Assembly: GCF_934525195.1 (NCBI RefSeq)
Contig: NZ_CAKSZA010000001.1
Coordinates: 124,001-188,000, forward strand
Source: an uncultured Eubacterium sp.
Lineage (GTDB): Bacteria; Bacillota; Clostridia; Oscillospirales; Acutalibacteraceae
Length of the DNA stretch: 64,000 nt
Reading direction: 5' to 3'
Of the stretch, positions 16,590-25,673 are shown one piece after another (the first letter of the stretch is position 1; every line of letters begins with the position of its first letter). A program made the position numbers and the translations under genes. The notes beneath the pieces were generated by a model, which was given only the letters and a program-made list of their open reading frames with translations, had not been told where the DNA came from and made no database searches.

Positions 16590-18527
16590 TTATTTGTTCA
16601 TTTCACGGGTGTAATCAAGAAGTCCTCCGCAAAGAAGCATTGCTCTTTGTCTTTCTGAAAGGTGGGAAGAATCAAGATTATATTCTTCGCCCTTTGTGAT
16701 ATTCTTGAGTGCAACAGGCTTGTTATTTTCGATACAATCACGAATACCTACAAGTTCAAGTTCGTCCATTTGGTCTATTCTGTCGTAGTCAGCCTCATCG
16801 CTGAATGTAAACGGCAAAATACCTGCATTTACAAGGTTTGCAACATGGATACGGGCAAAGCTCTTTGTGATAACAGCCTTTACACCGAGGTAAAGCGGAA
16901 CAAGAGCAGCGTGCTCACGAGATGAACCTTGACCGTAGTTTGCACCGCCGATGATGAAGCCCTTACCCTCTGCCTTAATTCTCTCAGGGAAAGTTTCGTC
17001 ACATACGGCAAAACAATACTGTGAAAGGTGAGGAATGTTTGAGCGGTAAGGCAAAATCTTTGCGCCTGCCGGCATAATGTGGTCTGTTGTAATATTATCG
17101 CCAACCTTAAGAACAGCCTTTGCGGTGATGTCCGCAGGAAGCGGCTCTGTCTTTGGGAACGGCTTGATGTTTGGTCCACGAAGAACCTCAACATTCTTTG
17201 CCTCCTCAGGTGAAGCAGGAGGAACAATCATATTATCATTTACGATAAAGTGCTCAGGCATTGTAATCTGCGGAGCGTCGCCGAGTTCTCTCGGGTCGGT
17301 AAGATAGCCTGTAAGAGCGGAAGCAGCGGCAACTTCAGGAGATACAAGATAAATCTTGCCGTCCTTTGTGCCTGAACGACCCTCAAAGTTACGGTTGAAA
17401 GTACGGAGTGAAACACCGCCGCTGTTAGGGCTTTGACCCATACCGATACAAGGTCCGCAAGCACTTTCAAGAATTCGTGCACCTGCGCTAATCATATCGG
17501 ACAATGCACCGTTGAGAGCAAGCATATTGAGAACCTGCTTTGAACCCGGAGCAATACAAAGAGAAACAGACGGGTCGATTGTCTTGCCCTTAAGGATTGA
17601 AGCAACCTTCATCATATCAACATACGATGAATTTGTGCAAGAACCGATAGCAACCTGGTCAACCTTGATTCTGCCGATTTCGTCGGTTGTTTTTACATTG
17701 TCAGGCATATGAGGACAAGCCGCCATTGGTGTGAGTGAACAAAGGTCAATATCGATAACCTCATCATAAACAGCGTCTTCATCAGGAAGAAGCTCTACCC
17801 AGTCACTTTCTCTGCCCTGTGCCTTGAGGAAAGCAAGAGTGATTTCGTCTGATGGGAAAATTGATGTTGTTGCACCAAGCTCTGCACCCATATTTGTGAT
17901 GGTTGCACGCTCAGGAACAGAAAGAGTCTTTACACCATCTCCGCCGTATTCGATAATCTTGCCGACGCCGCCCTTAACGCTCATAATTCGGAGAACTTCA
18001 AGGATAACATCTTTTGCGGAAACCCAAGGCTTGAGATATCCCGTAAGATTAATTCTTGTCATCTTTGGCATCGGAATATAGTATGTACCGCCGCCCATGG
18101 CTACGGCAACATCAAGTCCGCCCGCACCCATTGCAAGCATACCGATACCGCCGCCTGTCGGAGTGTGGCTGTCCGAACCGATGAGGGTCTTGCCCGGAAT
18201 ACCAAAGCGTTCAAGGTGTACTTGGTGACAAATTCCATTACCCGGTCTTGAAAAATAAATGCCGTGCTTTTTTGTTACAGTTTGGATAAATCTGTGGTCA
18301 TCGGCATTTTCAAATCCTGTTTGAAGTGTGTTATGGTCGATATAAGCAACAGAACGCTCTGTCTTTACTCTGTCAACACCCATAGCTTCGAATTCAAGAT
18401 AAGCCATAGTACCCGTTGCATCCTGTGTGAGAGTTTGGTCGATACGAAGTCCGATTTCTGTGCCGACTTTCATTTCGCCCTCTACAAGATGAGATTTAAT
18501 AAGTTTTTGTGCTAAAGTAAGTCCCAT
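16590..18527 (-). CDS. acnA: Aconitate hydratase
   Basis: This 645-residue protein carries the aconitase iron-sulfur ligands: Cys in GSCTNSS and two Cys in CGPCIGMG. The domain 4 swivelling region follows with GDNITTDHIMPAG and NYGQGSSREHAAL. It interconverts citrate and isocitrate. Its length, about 645 residues, matches the shorter clostridial form rather than the roughly 890-residue AcnA. It is the first gene of the operon, driven by a consensus promoter at 18591-18619, and has AGGAGGAC just before ATG 18527. A Rex-like operator lies between promoter and gene. Confidence 0.95.
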   Translation of the reverse strand: MGLTLAQKLIKSHLVEGEMKVGTEIGLRIDQTLTQDATGTMAYLEFEAMGVDRVKTERSVAYIDHNTLQTGFENADDHRFIQTVTKKHGIYFSRPGNGICHQVHLERFGIPGKTLIGSDSHTPTGGGIGMLAMGAGGLDVAVAMGGGTYYIPMPKMTRINLTGYLKPWVSAKDVILEVLRIMSVKGGVGKIIEYGGDGVKTLSVPERATITNMGAELGATTSIFPSDEITLAFLKAQGRESDWVELLPDEDAVYDEVIDIDLCSLTPMAACPHMPDNVKTTDEIGRIKVDQVAIGSCTNSSYVDMMKVASILKGKTIDPSVSLCIAPGSKQVLNMLALNGALSDMISAGARILESACGPCIGMGQSPNSGGVSLRTFNRNFEGRSGTKDGKIYLVSPEVAAASALTGYLTDPRELGDAPQITMPEHFIVNDNMIVPPASPEEAKNVEVLRGPNIKPFPKTEPLPADITAKAVLKVGDNITTDHIMPAGAKILPYRSNIPHLSQYCFAVCDETFPERIKAEGKGFIIGGANYGQGSSREHAALVPLYLGVKAVITKSFARIHVANLVNAGILPFTFSDEADYDRIDQMDELELVGIRDCIENNKPVALKNITKGEEYNLDSSHLSERQRAMLLCGGLLDYTREMNK

Positions 18528-18558
18528 TAGCGAGTCCTCCTAAACTTTTATATATTCA

Positions 18559-18586
18559 TTAACAAAGTTATTAAACAATTTAACAA
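18559..18586 (-). promoter_or_regulatory. Possible Rex operator in the aconitase leader
   Basis: The segment contains TTAACAA twice (18559-18565 and 18580-18586) and, between, TTATTAA at 18568-18574. The pair TTATTAA/TTAACAA resembles the clostridial Rex consensus TTGTTAA-N4-TTAACAA but has a 5-nt instead of 4-nt spacer and one mismatch. Its place just downstream of the promoter would suit repression. The call is tentative. Confidence 0.35.
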
Positions 18587-18590
18587 TCTT

Positions 18591-18619
18591 ATAATAAAAC
18601 ATCGACAGAAAATTGTCAA
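18591..18619 (-). promoter_or_regulatory. Sigma-A promoter of acnA-icd-rex
   Basis: On the minus strand TTGACA (18614-18619) and TATTAT (18591-18596) are separated by 17 bp, about 65 bp upstream of the aconitase start. Confidence 0.8.
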
Positions 18620-18715
18620 TATAATAAGTATAATAAATATAAGTAATTACATAATTGTAATAAAAAATACACATTTAAGTAATAAAATAAACTTCAATTT
18701 TGTATAATAATATGA

Positions 18716-18744
18716 TTGTATACAACATCAAAAAATGATACAAT
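18716..18744 (+). promoter_or_regulatory. Promoter of feoAB
   Basis: TTGTAT (18716-18721) and TACAAT (18739-18744) are spaced by 17 bp. The -10 box is followed by a leader of about 30 nt before ATG 18779. Confidence 0.6.
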
Positions 18745-18778
18745 AGAAAAAAATGTGATTTGGAAGATTACGATTACT

Positions 18779-21124
18779 ATGGAATTAGACAAACTTAAAC
18801 AAGGTCAATCCGCCATTGTGCAAACGGTCGGCGGTGACGGTGCTTTACGCCAACATTTTCTTGATATGGGGCTGATTCCGGGTGCTGAAATTACTCTTGT
18901 AAAATTTGCACCGATGGGCGACCCGATTGAATTCAGAATTCACGGCTACGAATTGACCTTGCGTGTGAATGACGCAAAAAAAATTGAAATAAAACCGATA
19001 AAAAAGACGGCTCAAACCGAACAGAAAAAGAGATGCACGGACAGAATCGAGCATCCGGGACTCGGTGAAAACGGCAAATATCATGTGAAATCAAGTGAAA
19101 ATCCTTTGCCGTCGGGAACTGTTTTGTCTTTTGCTCTTGCAGGCAACCAAAACTGCGGAAAGACAACTCTTTTCAACCAATTGACAGGCTCAAATCAGCA
19201 TGTCGGCAACTTCCCGGGCGTTACCGTTGACCGAAAAACGGGTGTCATCAAAGGCTACCCGAACACAGAGGTTGTTGACCTGCCGGGCATATATTCCCTT
19301 TCGCCGTACACAAGCGAGGAGATTGTTTCAAGGCAGTACATACTTGACGAAAAGCCGACAGGCATCATCAACATTGTTGACGCAACAAACATCGAGAGAA
19401 ATCTATATCTCACAATGCAACTTATGGAGCTTGAAATTCCGATTGTGCTTGCGCTAAATATGATGGACGAGGTCAAGGGCAACGGCGGATGTGTGCTCAT
19501 CAACGAAACCGAGGATATGCTCGGAATTCCCGTTGTGCCGATTTCTGCGGCAAAAAACGAGGGCATAGACGAGCTTATTCAACATGCCGTGCACATTGCA
19601 AAATATCAGGAAAAGCCGGGCAGAACCGACTTTTGTGACGAAAGCGAACATTCGGGAGCGGTGCACAGAGCACTCCACGGAATAATGCACCTCATCGAAG
19701 ACCACGCCGAATCGGCAGGAATACCTATCAGATTTGCGGCAACAAAACTTGTTGAGGGTGACGAAAGAATAGAAAAAGCGCTTAACCTTGACAGCAACGA
19801 AAAAGAGTTTGTGGAAGCTATCATCAAGCAGATGGAGGAAGAGCGAGGAATGGACAGAGCGGCGGCAATTGCCGATATGCGTTTTTCGTTCATCACAAAG
19901 CTTGTTGACAAATGCGTTGTTAAGCCAAAGGAGAGCAAGGAGAGTATAAGAAGCCGAAAGATAGACAAAATTTTAACAGGAAAGTACACAGCTATTCCGA
20001 GTTTTGTTGTTATAATGGCAGTGATTTTTTGGCTGACATTCAATGTAATCGGTCTGCGACTTCAGCAACTTTTGGAATATTTAATCGGTCAGTTGACCAC
20101 CCTTGTTGATACAGGACTTACAAATTGGAATGTAGACAAGGTGTTACATTCGCTGATAATTGACGGAATATTTAAGGGCGTTGGAAGTGTTTTAAGTTTC
20201 TTGCCGATAATCGTTACGCTGTTCTTCTTCCTGTCGTTGCTTGAAGACACGGGATATATGGCAAGAGTTGCATTTGTAATGGACAAATTGTTGCGTAAAA
20301 TCGGACTTTCGGGACGAAGCATTGTGCCGATGCTGATTGGTTTTGGCTGTTCCGTACCTGCGGTTATGGCAAGCAGAACTCTGCCGTCAGAGCGTGACAG
20401 AAAGATGACAATCACGCTTATTCCGTTTATGAGCTGTACGGCAAAGCTTCCGATATACTCATTCTTTACTGCGGCATTTTTCCCTGACAAAGCACCGCTT
20501 GTGATGATTTTGCTGTACTTTGGAGGAATTGCAGTAGGCATACTCACAGCGTTTATCTCAAAAGGAACTGTGTTCAAAGGCGAAGCTGTGCCTTTTGTTA
20601 TGGAACTGCCTAACTACCGACTTCCGAGTGCAAAAACGACTTTACATCTCTTATGGGAAAAAGCAAAGGACTTCTTGACAAGAGCGTTTACAGTTATTTT
20701 TATTGCAACAATCGTCATTTGGTTCTTAAAGACATTCAACTTCCATCTCGGAGTTGTTGAGAATTCAAAAGACAGCATCCTTGCAGGAATCGCAGATGTT
20801 ATTGCACCGATATTTGCACCTCTCGGTTTTGGCGACTGGAGAATGTCAACATCGTTGATAACAGGCTTTATCGCAAAAGAAAGCGTTGTTTCTACATTGA
20901 GTGTGTTGACAGGCTCGTCAGGAGTTACAAGCATACTGACTCCCGTAAGTGCGGCAAGTTTTCTCACATTCTGCTTGCTTTATACCCCTTGCGTTGCGGC
21001 AGTTGCTTCAATCAAGAGAGAACTCGGCAGAAAATGGGCAGGAATTACAATTTTGCTTCAATGCTCGGTTGCTTGGCTTTGCTCGGGCATTGTGTATGTA
21101 ATTGGGTCAATGATTGTTAAATAA
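18779..21124 (+). CDS. feoB: Ferrous iron transporter, FeoA-FeoB fusion
   Basis: This 781-residue protein fuses an SH3-like FeoA domain (residues 1-75, with LDMGLIPGAEITLVKFAPMGDP) to FeoB. The FeoB part has a GTPase domain with G1 GNQNCGKT at 122-129, DLPG at 167-170 and NMMD for G4, then a membrane domain with the gate motifs GFGCSVPAVM and SCTAKLP. It imports Fe(II) in low-oxygen habitats. I start it at ATG 18779, where the FeoA domain begins, rather than in-frame 18716, which lies inside the promoter. The site upstream, GGAAG, is weak and distant. Linker residues 76-110 are charged and of low complexity. Confidence 0.95.
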   Translation: MELDKLKQGQSAIVQTVGGDGALRQHFLDMGLIPGAEITLVKFAPMGDPIEFRIHGYELTLRVNDAKKIEIKPIKKTAQTEQKKRCTDRIEHPGLGENGKYHVKSSENPLPSGTVLSFALAGNQNCGKTTLFNQLTGSNQHVGNFPGVTVDRKTGVIKGYPNTEVVDLPGIYSLSPYTSEEIVSRQYILDEKPTGIINIVDATNIERNLYLTMQLMELEIPIVLALNMMDEVKGNGGCVLINETEDMLGIPVVPISAAKNEGIDELIQHAVHIAKYQEKPGRTDFCDESEHSGAVHRALHGIMHLIEDHAESAGIPIRFAATKLVEGDERIEKALNLDSNEKEFVEAIIKQMEEERGMDRAAAIADMRFSFITKLVDKCVVKPKESKESIRSRKIDKILTGKYTAIPSFVVIMAVIFWLTFNVIGLRLQQLLEYLIGQLTTLVDTGLTNWNVDKVLHSLIIDGIFKGVGSVLSFLPIIVTLFFFLSLLEDTGYMARVAFVMDKLLRKIGLSGRSIVPMLIGFGCSVPAVMASRTLPSERDRKMTITLIPFMSCTAKLPIYSFFTAAFFPDKAPLVMILLYFGGIAVGILTAFISKGTVFKGEAVPFVMELPNYRLPSAKTTLHLLWEKAKDFLTRAFTVIFIATIVIWFLKTFNFHLGVVENSKDSILAGIADVIAPIFAPLGFGDWRMSTSLITGFIAKESVVSTLSVLTGSSGVTSILTPVSAASFLTFCLLYTPCVAAVASIKRELGRKWAGITILLQCSVAWLCSGIVYVIGSMIVK

Positions 21125-21129
21125 TAAGC

Positions 21130-21229
21130 ACTTCTTACTGTTTATTACAATCCCTCCGTCGCACATAAAGTGCGACACCTCCCTTTACACAAGGGAGGCA
21201 TAAAAGGATTTACATTTACGGTAAGAAGT
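21130..21229 (+). repeat. Terminator stem with a dispersed hairpin repeat in its loop
   Basis: ACTTCTTACTGT (21130-21141) pairs with ACGGTAAGAAGT (21218-21229), which is followed by a T-rich tract, forming what looks like the feoB terminator. Its 76-nt loop holds a repeat unit at 21151-21207 with two hairpins, GTCGCAC/GTGCGAC (21158-21176) and CCTCCCTT/AAGGGAGG (21178-21198). A related unit occurs at about 35443-35500. Confidence 0.75.
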
Positions 21230-21238
21230 ATTTTTATA

Positions 21239-21267
21239 TTTACATTAAAAATGTATTATGATATAAT
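21239..21267 (+). promoter_or_regulatory. Promoter of the femX-like and alr genes
   Basis: TTTACA (21239-21244) and TATAAT (21262-21267) are separated by 17 bp, immediately after the feoB terminator. Confidence 0.65.
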
Positions 21268-21296
21268 TATTAAACAAAATAAACAAGGTGACAGAT

Positions 21297-22337
21297 ATGA
21301 TAGAAAGAGTTAACAAAGACAATTTAGCCGAATATGAGGCATTTATAAAAAAACATCCAAAGGGACTTTTTCAGCACTCATCAAAATGGGCAAAAGTCAA
21401 GTCTGCTTGGAAATGGGAAGCTGTTATGCTCAAGGATGACAACGGCGAAATTATCGGTTCTGCCGATGTTCTTATCAGAAGTATTCCCGTTATAAAAAAT
21501 TCGCTTATGTACGCATGCAGAGGCTTTGTGTGTGACGAAGATGATTTTGACACATTTGACAAATTATTTGACGCAATTCTTGAAGTCGGCAAGGAATACA
21601 AGGCATATTGCCTAAAAATCGACCCTGAAATCGTTATTGATAACAAGGCATACAAAGAGCACCTCATCAAAAAAGGATTTGTTGAACTTAATCCGGGATG
21701 TATGGATTTTGAGAATGTACAGCCGAGATTTGTTTACTGCTTTGACTACAACGGTTTGAGCGAGGACGAGCTTATGCTCACCTTTAAATCGGACTACCGC
21801 AACCGTATCAGAAAAGCACCTAAAAAGGGCGTTGAAGTTAAGATTTGCGGCAAGGAAGCACTTGACGACTTTGTTGCAATTATGGCAGAAACAGGCGAGC
21901 GTGACGGATTTTCTACAAGACCGAAATGGTATTTTGAGAAAATTCTTGATTGTATGACAGATGACGCAAGACTTTATATGGCGTACTACGAGGGCAAGCC
22001 GATTGCGGGAACTCTTGCAATCAAGTGGGGCGAAAATGTTATGAAATACCAATACGGAGCTTCATCAAACGCTCACAGAAATGTTTACCCTAACTATGCG
22101 CTTCAATGGGCAATGATTAAGTGGGGTATGGAGTGCAACTGCAAGGTTTACGACTTTGGCGGAATCAGCGGTGACTGCCAAAATCCGGACAATCCACACT
22201 ATGGACTTTGGAGATTTAAGCACGGATTCGGCGGATATATGAAAGAATTTGTGGGCGAATTTGACTATGTAATCAACAAGCCTGTATACAATCTTTACAA
22301 CATCGGAACAAAGGTATTGAAGAAAATCAGAAAATGA
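21297..22337 (+). CDS. FemX-like peptidoglycan bridge aminoacyltransferase
   Basis: This 346-residue protein shows the Fem fold of two GNAT-like halves, with FKSDYRNRIRKAPKKGVEV in the middle and YDFGGISGD plus GLWRFKHGFGGYMKEFVGEF near the C-terminus. Fem proteins use aminoacyl-tRNA to add the first or later residues of the peptidoglycan cross-bridge. The helical arm of larger FemA proteins is absent, which fits FemX-like enzymes. The ATG at 21297 is preferred to the in-frame GTG at 21288 because AAGGTG itself is the binding site. Its last four bases overlap the alanine racemase start (ATGA), which supports a joint role in wall precursor synthesis. Confidence 0.88.
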   Translation: MIERVNKDNLAEYEAFIKKHPKGLFQHSSKWAKVKSAWKWEAVMLKDDNGEIIGSADVLIRSIPVIKNSLMYACRGFVCDEDDFDTFDKLFDAILEVGKEYKAYCLKIDPEIVIDNKAYKEHLIKKGFVELNPGCMDFENVQPRFVYCFDYNGLSEDELMLTFKSDYRNRIRKAPKKGVEVKICGKEALDDFVAIMAETGERDGFSTRPKWYFEKILDCMTDDARLYMAYYEGKPIAGTLAIKWGENVMKYQYGASSNAHRNVYPNYALQWAMIKWGMECNCKVYDFGGISGDCQNPDNPHYGLWRFKHGFGGYMKEFVGEFDYVINKPVYNLYNIGTKVLKKIRK

Positions 22338-23407
22338 GCAGATATGTGATAGACAAAAGCCTGCTTGACGAAAACATCGAGATTGTCAAGCAAAAAGCAG
22401 GCGTGCCGCTTATCGGAGTTGTTAAGGGCAACGGCTACGGCTTTGGAATAAAAGAAATAACAAAAATTTTAGTTGAACACGGCATCAAAACTTTTGCAGT
22501 TACGGAAGTTACCGACCTACCGATACTGCGTGAGGTTTTGACTGAGGAGGACATACTCGTTATGCGTTCAACCTGCATAAAAGACGAATGCAGAGAAATT
22601 GCCAAATACGGCGCAACGGCGACAATCGGTTCTTTGCAAGCAGGACAAGCAATGAGCGATGTTGCAACAGAAATGGGAGTCACCGTCAAATGCCACCTCA
22701 AAATCGACACGGGAATGGGCAGATACGGTTTTATGCCGAGCGAAATTGAGGACGCAATCAAATGCTACGCACTGCCTAACCTTGAATTTACAGGAGCATA
22801 TACACACTTTTCTTCTGCATTCAGAAACCACGATTTGACCAAAGCACAGCTTGAAATGTTCAAGGACACTATGGCAAAAATCAAGGAAAAAGTGGGAAAT
22901 GTCGGAATTTTGCACGCAAGCAATTCCCCTGCTCTGCTCAATGTTGAGGATGTTTGCCTTGACACCGTGCGAATCGGCTCGGCATTCACAGGCAGAGTTA
23001 TCACAAAGAACAAAAGCGGTTTGCACAGGCTCGGTTCGTTAGAAGCCGAAGTTGTTGATGTTAAAACCGTACCAAAAGGATATTTTGTCGGCTACAACGC
23101 AACATACCAAACGAAGCGTGAAACAACGATTGCCATTGTTCCAATCGGTCACTATGACGGCTTTGGACTGACAAAGGAAAAGGAAATTATCACTTTCAGA
23201 TATGTTCTTTCCGTATTCAAGAGCTTTCTCAAAAAGAAGCAAATGTATGTCAAAATCAACGGCAGAATGTACCATGTAATCGGCGGAATCGGGCTTAGCC
23301 ACACAGCAGTTGACATAACAGGCAGTGATGTCAAACCCGGCGATTTGGCAAGCGTTGACATCTCACCGCTTATGGTAAATCCAAGGATTGAAAGAGTATA
23401 TAAATAA
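22334..23407 (+). CDS. alr: Alanine racemase
   Basis: This 357-residue PLP enzyme has the cofactor lysine K31 in GVVKGNGYGFG and the second catalytic tyrosine region in GYNATYQTKRET, with the domain end PIGHYDGFG. It converts L-alanine to D-alanine for peptidoglycan. The sequence differs from the classical AYGHG and GYADG motifs (GNGYGFG and GHYDGFG here), so it belongs to a divergent group, and another substrate such as serine is possible. It overlaps the femX-like gene by 4 bp and is translationally coupled to it. Confidence 0.88.
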   Translation: MSRYVIDKSLLDENIEIVKQKAGVPLIGVVKGNGYGFGIKEITKILVEHGIKTFAVTEVTDLPILREVLTEEDILVMRSTCIKDECREIAKYGATATIGSLQAGQAMSDVATEMGVTVKCHLKIDTGMGRYGFMPSEIEDAIKCYALPNLEFTGAYTHFSSAFRNHDLTKAQLEMFKDTMAKIKEKVGNVGILHASNSPALLNVEDVCLDTVRIGSAFTGRVITKNKSGLHRLGSLEAEVVDVKTVPKGYFVGYNATYQTKRETTIAIVPIGHYDGFGLTKEKEIITFRYVLSVFKSFLKKKQMYVKINGRMYHVIGGIGLSHTAVDITGSDVKPGDLASVDISPLMVNPRIERVYK

Positions 23408-23419
23408 GAATACAAACAT

Positions 23420-23449
23420 AAAAAAGACGCATTGATTTGCGTCTTTTTT
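23420..23449. terminator. Bidirectional terminator between alr and trpS
   Basis: AAAAAAGACGCA/TGCGTCTTTTTT form a perfect 12-bp stem with a 6-nt loop, usable from both sides for converging genes. Confidence 0.9.
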
Positions 23450-23461
23450 GTTTACAATATT

Positions 23462-24475
23462 TTATTTTGCAAGGAAGCCGACTTTTTTCATGACCTTGGT
23501 GAGGGTTCTGTTTGCAAGGCGAGAAGCGGTGTCTGCACCCTGTGTCCAGCACTCCTGGAGATACTTTTTATCCTGCAAGAGTTCGTTATATCTCTTTTGA
23601 ACAGGTTCAAGTTCTGCAACAACAGCTTCGCCGACTGCCTTTTTGAAGTCGCCGTAGCCCTTACCGGAAAAGTCGTGCTCGATAGTTTCGAAACTATCGC
23701 CCGTAACTGCGGAATAAATAGTCATAAGATTGTTTATTCCGTCCTTACCTTCTGCATAATGAACCGACATTTCGCTGTCTGTGATTGCAGATTTAAACTT
23801 CTTCATAATCACATTCGGTTCATCAGTAAGATGAACGGTGCCCTTTGGATTAGGGTCGGACTTTGACATCTTTGAAGTTGGGTTTTGAAGCGACATAACC
23901 CTTGCACCTGCCTTTGGAATGTAAGGCTCCGGAACTGTGAACACATTGCCGTAAACACCGTTGAAGCGCTCTGCAATGTCACGAGTAATTTCGAGGTGTT
24001 GCTTTTGGTCCGCACCGACAGGAACAACATCCGCCTGATACAAGAGAATATCGGCAGCCATAAGGCAAGGATATGTGAAAAGACCTGCGTTGACATTGTC
24101 TGCGTGCTGTGCGGATTTATCCTTAAACTGAGTCATTCTGTTAAGTTCGCCGAACTGTGTGTAACAATTCAAAATCCAACCGAGCTGGCTGTGCTGAGGT
24201 ACATGCGACTGAACAAAAAGAATGCTCTTTTGAGGGTCAAGTCCGACAGCCATAAGCATTGCATAAAGCTGTGTTGTTTGTGCACGGAGCTTTGCAGGGT
24301 CTTGACGAACGGTGATTGAATGTAAATCCGCAATACCGAAAATTGTGTCGAAATCATCCTGGAATGACGCCCAGCCTTTCATTGCGCCAAGGTAGTTGCC
24401 GAGGGTTGGAATTGAGGTCGGCTGAATGAGTGACAATGATCTTTTCTTTCTTTCAACTTTTACTTCTTCTGACAT
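23462..24475 (-). CDS. trpS: Tryptophan--tRNA ligase
   Basis: This class I synthetase of 337 residues has the HIGH-equivalent region PTSIPTLGNYLGA near residue 20 and the KMSKS loop as SKMSKSDPNP near 200. It charges tRNA-Trp. It is the last gene of the unit glyA, two CDP-glycerol transferases, aminotransferase, trpS, with an 18-bp gap from the aminotransferase. I see no T-box leader directly in front of it. The C-terminal end coincides with a strong terminator at 23420-23449. Confidence 0.95.
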   Translation of the reverse strand: MSEEVKVERKKRSLSLIQPTSIPTLGNYLGAMKGWASFQDDFDTIFGIADLHSITVRQDPAKLRAQTTQLYAMLMAVGLDPQKSILFVQSHVPQHSQLGWILNCYTQFGELNRMTQFKDKSAQHADNVNAGLFTYPCLMAADILLYQADVVPVGADQKQHLEITRDIAERFNGVYGNVFTVPEPYIPKAGARVMSLQNPTSKMSKSDPNPKGTVHLTDEPNVIMKKFKSAITDSEMSVHYAEGKDGINNLMTIYSAVTGDSFETIEHDFSGKGYGDFKKAVGEAVVAELEPVQKRYNELLQDKKYLQECWTQGADTASRLANRTLTKVMKKVGFLAK

Positions 24476-24493
24476 AATATTATCTCTTTTCTG

Positions 24494-25672
24494 TTAATAT
24501 TCTTTTAGGACTTCGCCCATAATTCGCACGCCGTTGATGATATTTTCGTCACTCGGAGTGGAGAAATTAAGGCGAATATAGTTACAAGGTTTTGACTCGT
24601 CAACAATGAAAGCATTGCCCGGAACAACGGCGACTTTGCGTTCTACAAGTCGTTTGCAATAGTCGGTCATATCAACATTGTTCGGGAGTTTTGCCCAAAG
24701 GAACAAGCCACCTTGAGGTCTTACATATTTGATTTGATGGCAAAATTCATCGAGTTTTTCGCACATAAGATTAATCTTTTTGCGATAGATTTCTCTGATT
24801 TCCTCGATATGAGCGTCAACATCGTACTCCTTAAACCAACGATAAACAATCATTTGATTGAGCACTCCTGTATGCACATCGGACACTTGCTTGCCGATGG
24901 TGAACGCTCCCGCGATTGAATTTGGCACAACGGCATAAGCAACACGAATACCGGGTGCTAAAATCTTTGAAAAAGAGCCTGCATAAATCACAAGACCGTC
25001 CTCATCAAGAGTTTTGATTGCAGGAACATCCTCGCCCTCTGTGCGAAGATTGCCGTATGGGTCATCCTCCAAAACAGCAATGCCGTATTTTTTTGCAATG
25101 GCATAAACAGACTTTCTTTTTTCCCAAGAAAGAGTTGTGCCGCTCGGATTTTGAAAATTCGGAATAGTGTAGATAAATTTAGCATTCGGATTGGCTTTTA
25201 CTGCATTTTCAAGTGCTTCAATATTCATTCCGTCACTTTCAACAGGCACACCGACAAGTTTGCAACCGTGAGAACGAAAAGCATTGAGCGAACCTATGAA
25301 AGACGGTTCTTCGCAAATTATCGTGTCGCCCTCGGAGGTGAGAACCCTCGTTGCAATATCCATAACCTGCGTTCCGCCTGCCGTGATGATAACAGAATCG
25401 TTATCCGTGCCGATATTATTCCTTTTTTTCAACCAATTCTTAACGGTTTTGCGAAGTGGCTCATAACCCTCCGAAACACCGTAAACAAGAGCAGAAACAG
25501 GATTTTCTTCCAAAATCTCTGCGCTGATTTTTTTCACCTCATCGCAAGGGAAAGCCTCAACTGCCGGAGAACCGCCTGCAAAAGCAATCACAGACGGGTC
25601 GGAAGTTGCTTTCAATATTTCTCTTGTTGCCGAAGGCTTCATATTTTTATATTTATCTGAAAGCTGAAGCAT
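24494..25672 (-). CDS. PLP-dependent aminotransferase, 2-aminoadipate/LysN-like
   Basis: This 392-residue fold type I enzyme has the start KYKNMKPSATREILKATSDPSVIAFAGG typical of the 2-aminoadipate/MocR-related aminotransferases and the PLP lysine in AGSFSKILAPGIRVAY at about 237. Further markers are PNFQNPSG and the terminal RLNFSTP. It transfers an amino group between an amino acid and a 2-oxo acid; the preferred substrate (aromatic, branched or aminoadipate) cannot be told. It begins one base after the TagF-like gene, with AGGAAGG upstream, so it is in the same operon. Confidence 0.87.
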   Translation of the reverse strand: MLQLSDKYKNMKPSATREILKATSDPSVIAFAGGSPAVEAFPCDEVKKISAEILEENPVSALVYGVSEGYEPLRKTVKNWLKKRNNIGTDNDSVIITAGGTQVMDIATRVLTSEGDTIICEEPSFIGSLNAFRSHGCKLVGVPVESDGMNIEALENAVKANPNAKFIYTIPNFQNPSGTTLSWEKRKSVYAIAKKYGIAVLEDDPYGNLRTEGEDVPAIKTLDEDGLVIYAGSFSKILAPGIRVAYAVVPNSIAGAFTIGKQVSDVHTGVLNQMIVYRWFKEYDVDAHIEEIREIYRKKINLMCEKLDEFCHQIKYVRPQGGLFLWAKLPNNVDMTDYCKRLVERKVAVVPGNAFIVDESKPCNYIRLNFSTPSDENIINGVRIMGEVLKEY

Positions 25673-25673
25673 A

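Noticed and set aside
23462..24475. T-box leader for trpS
   Set aside because: Only 18 bp separate trpS from the preceding gene, and no T-box sequence or specifier structure is visible.
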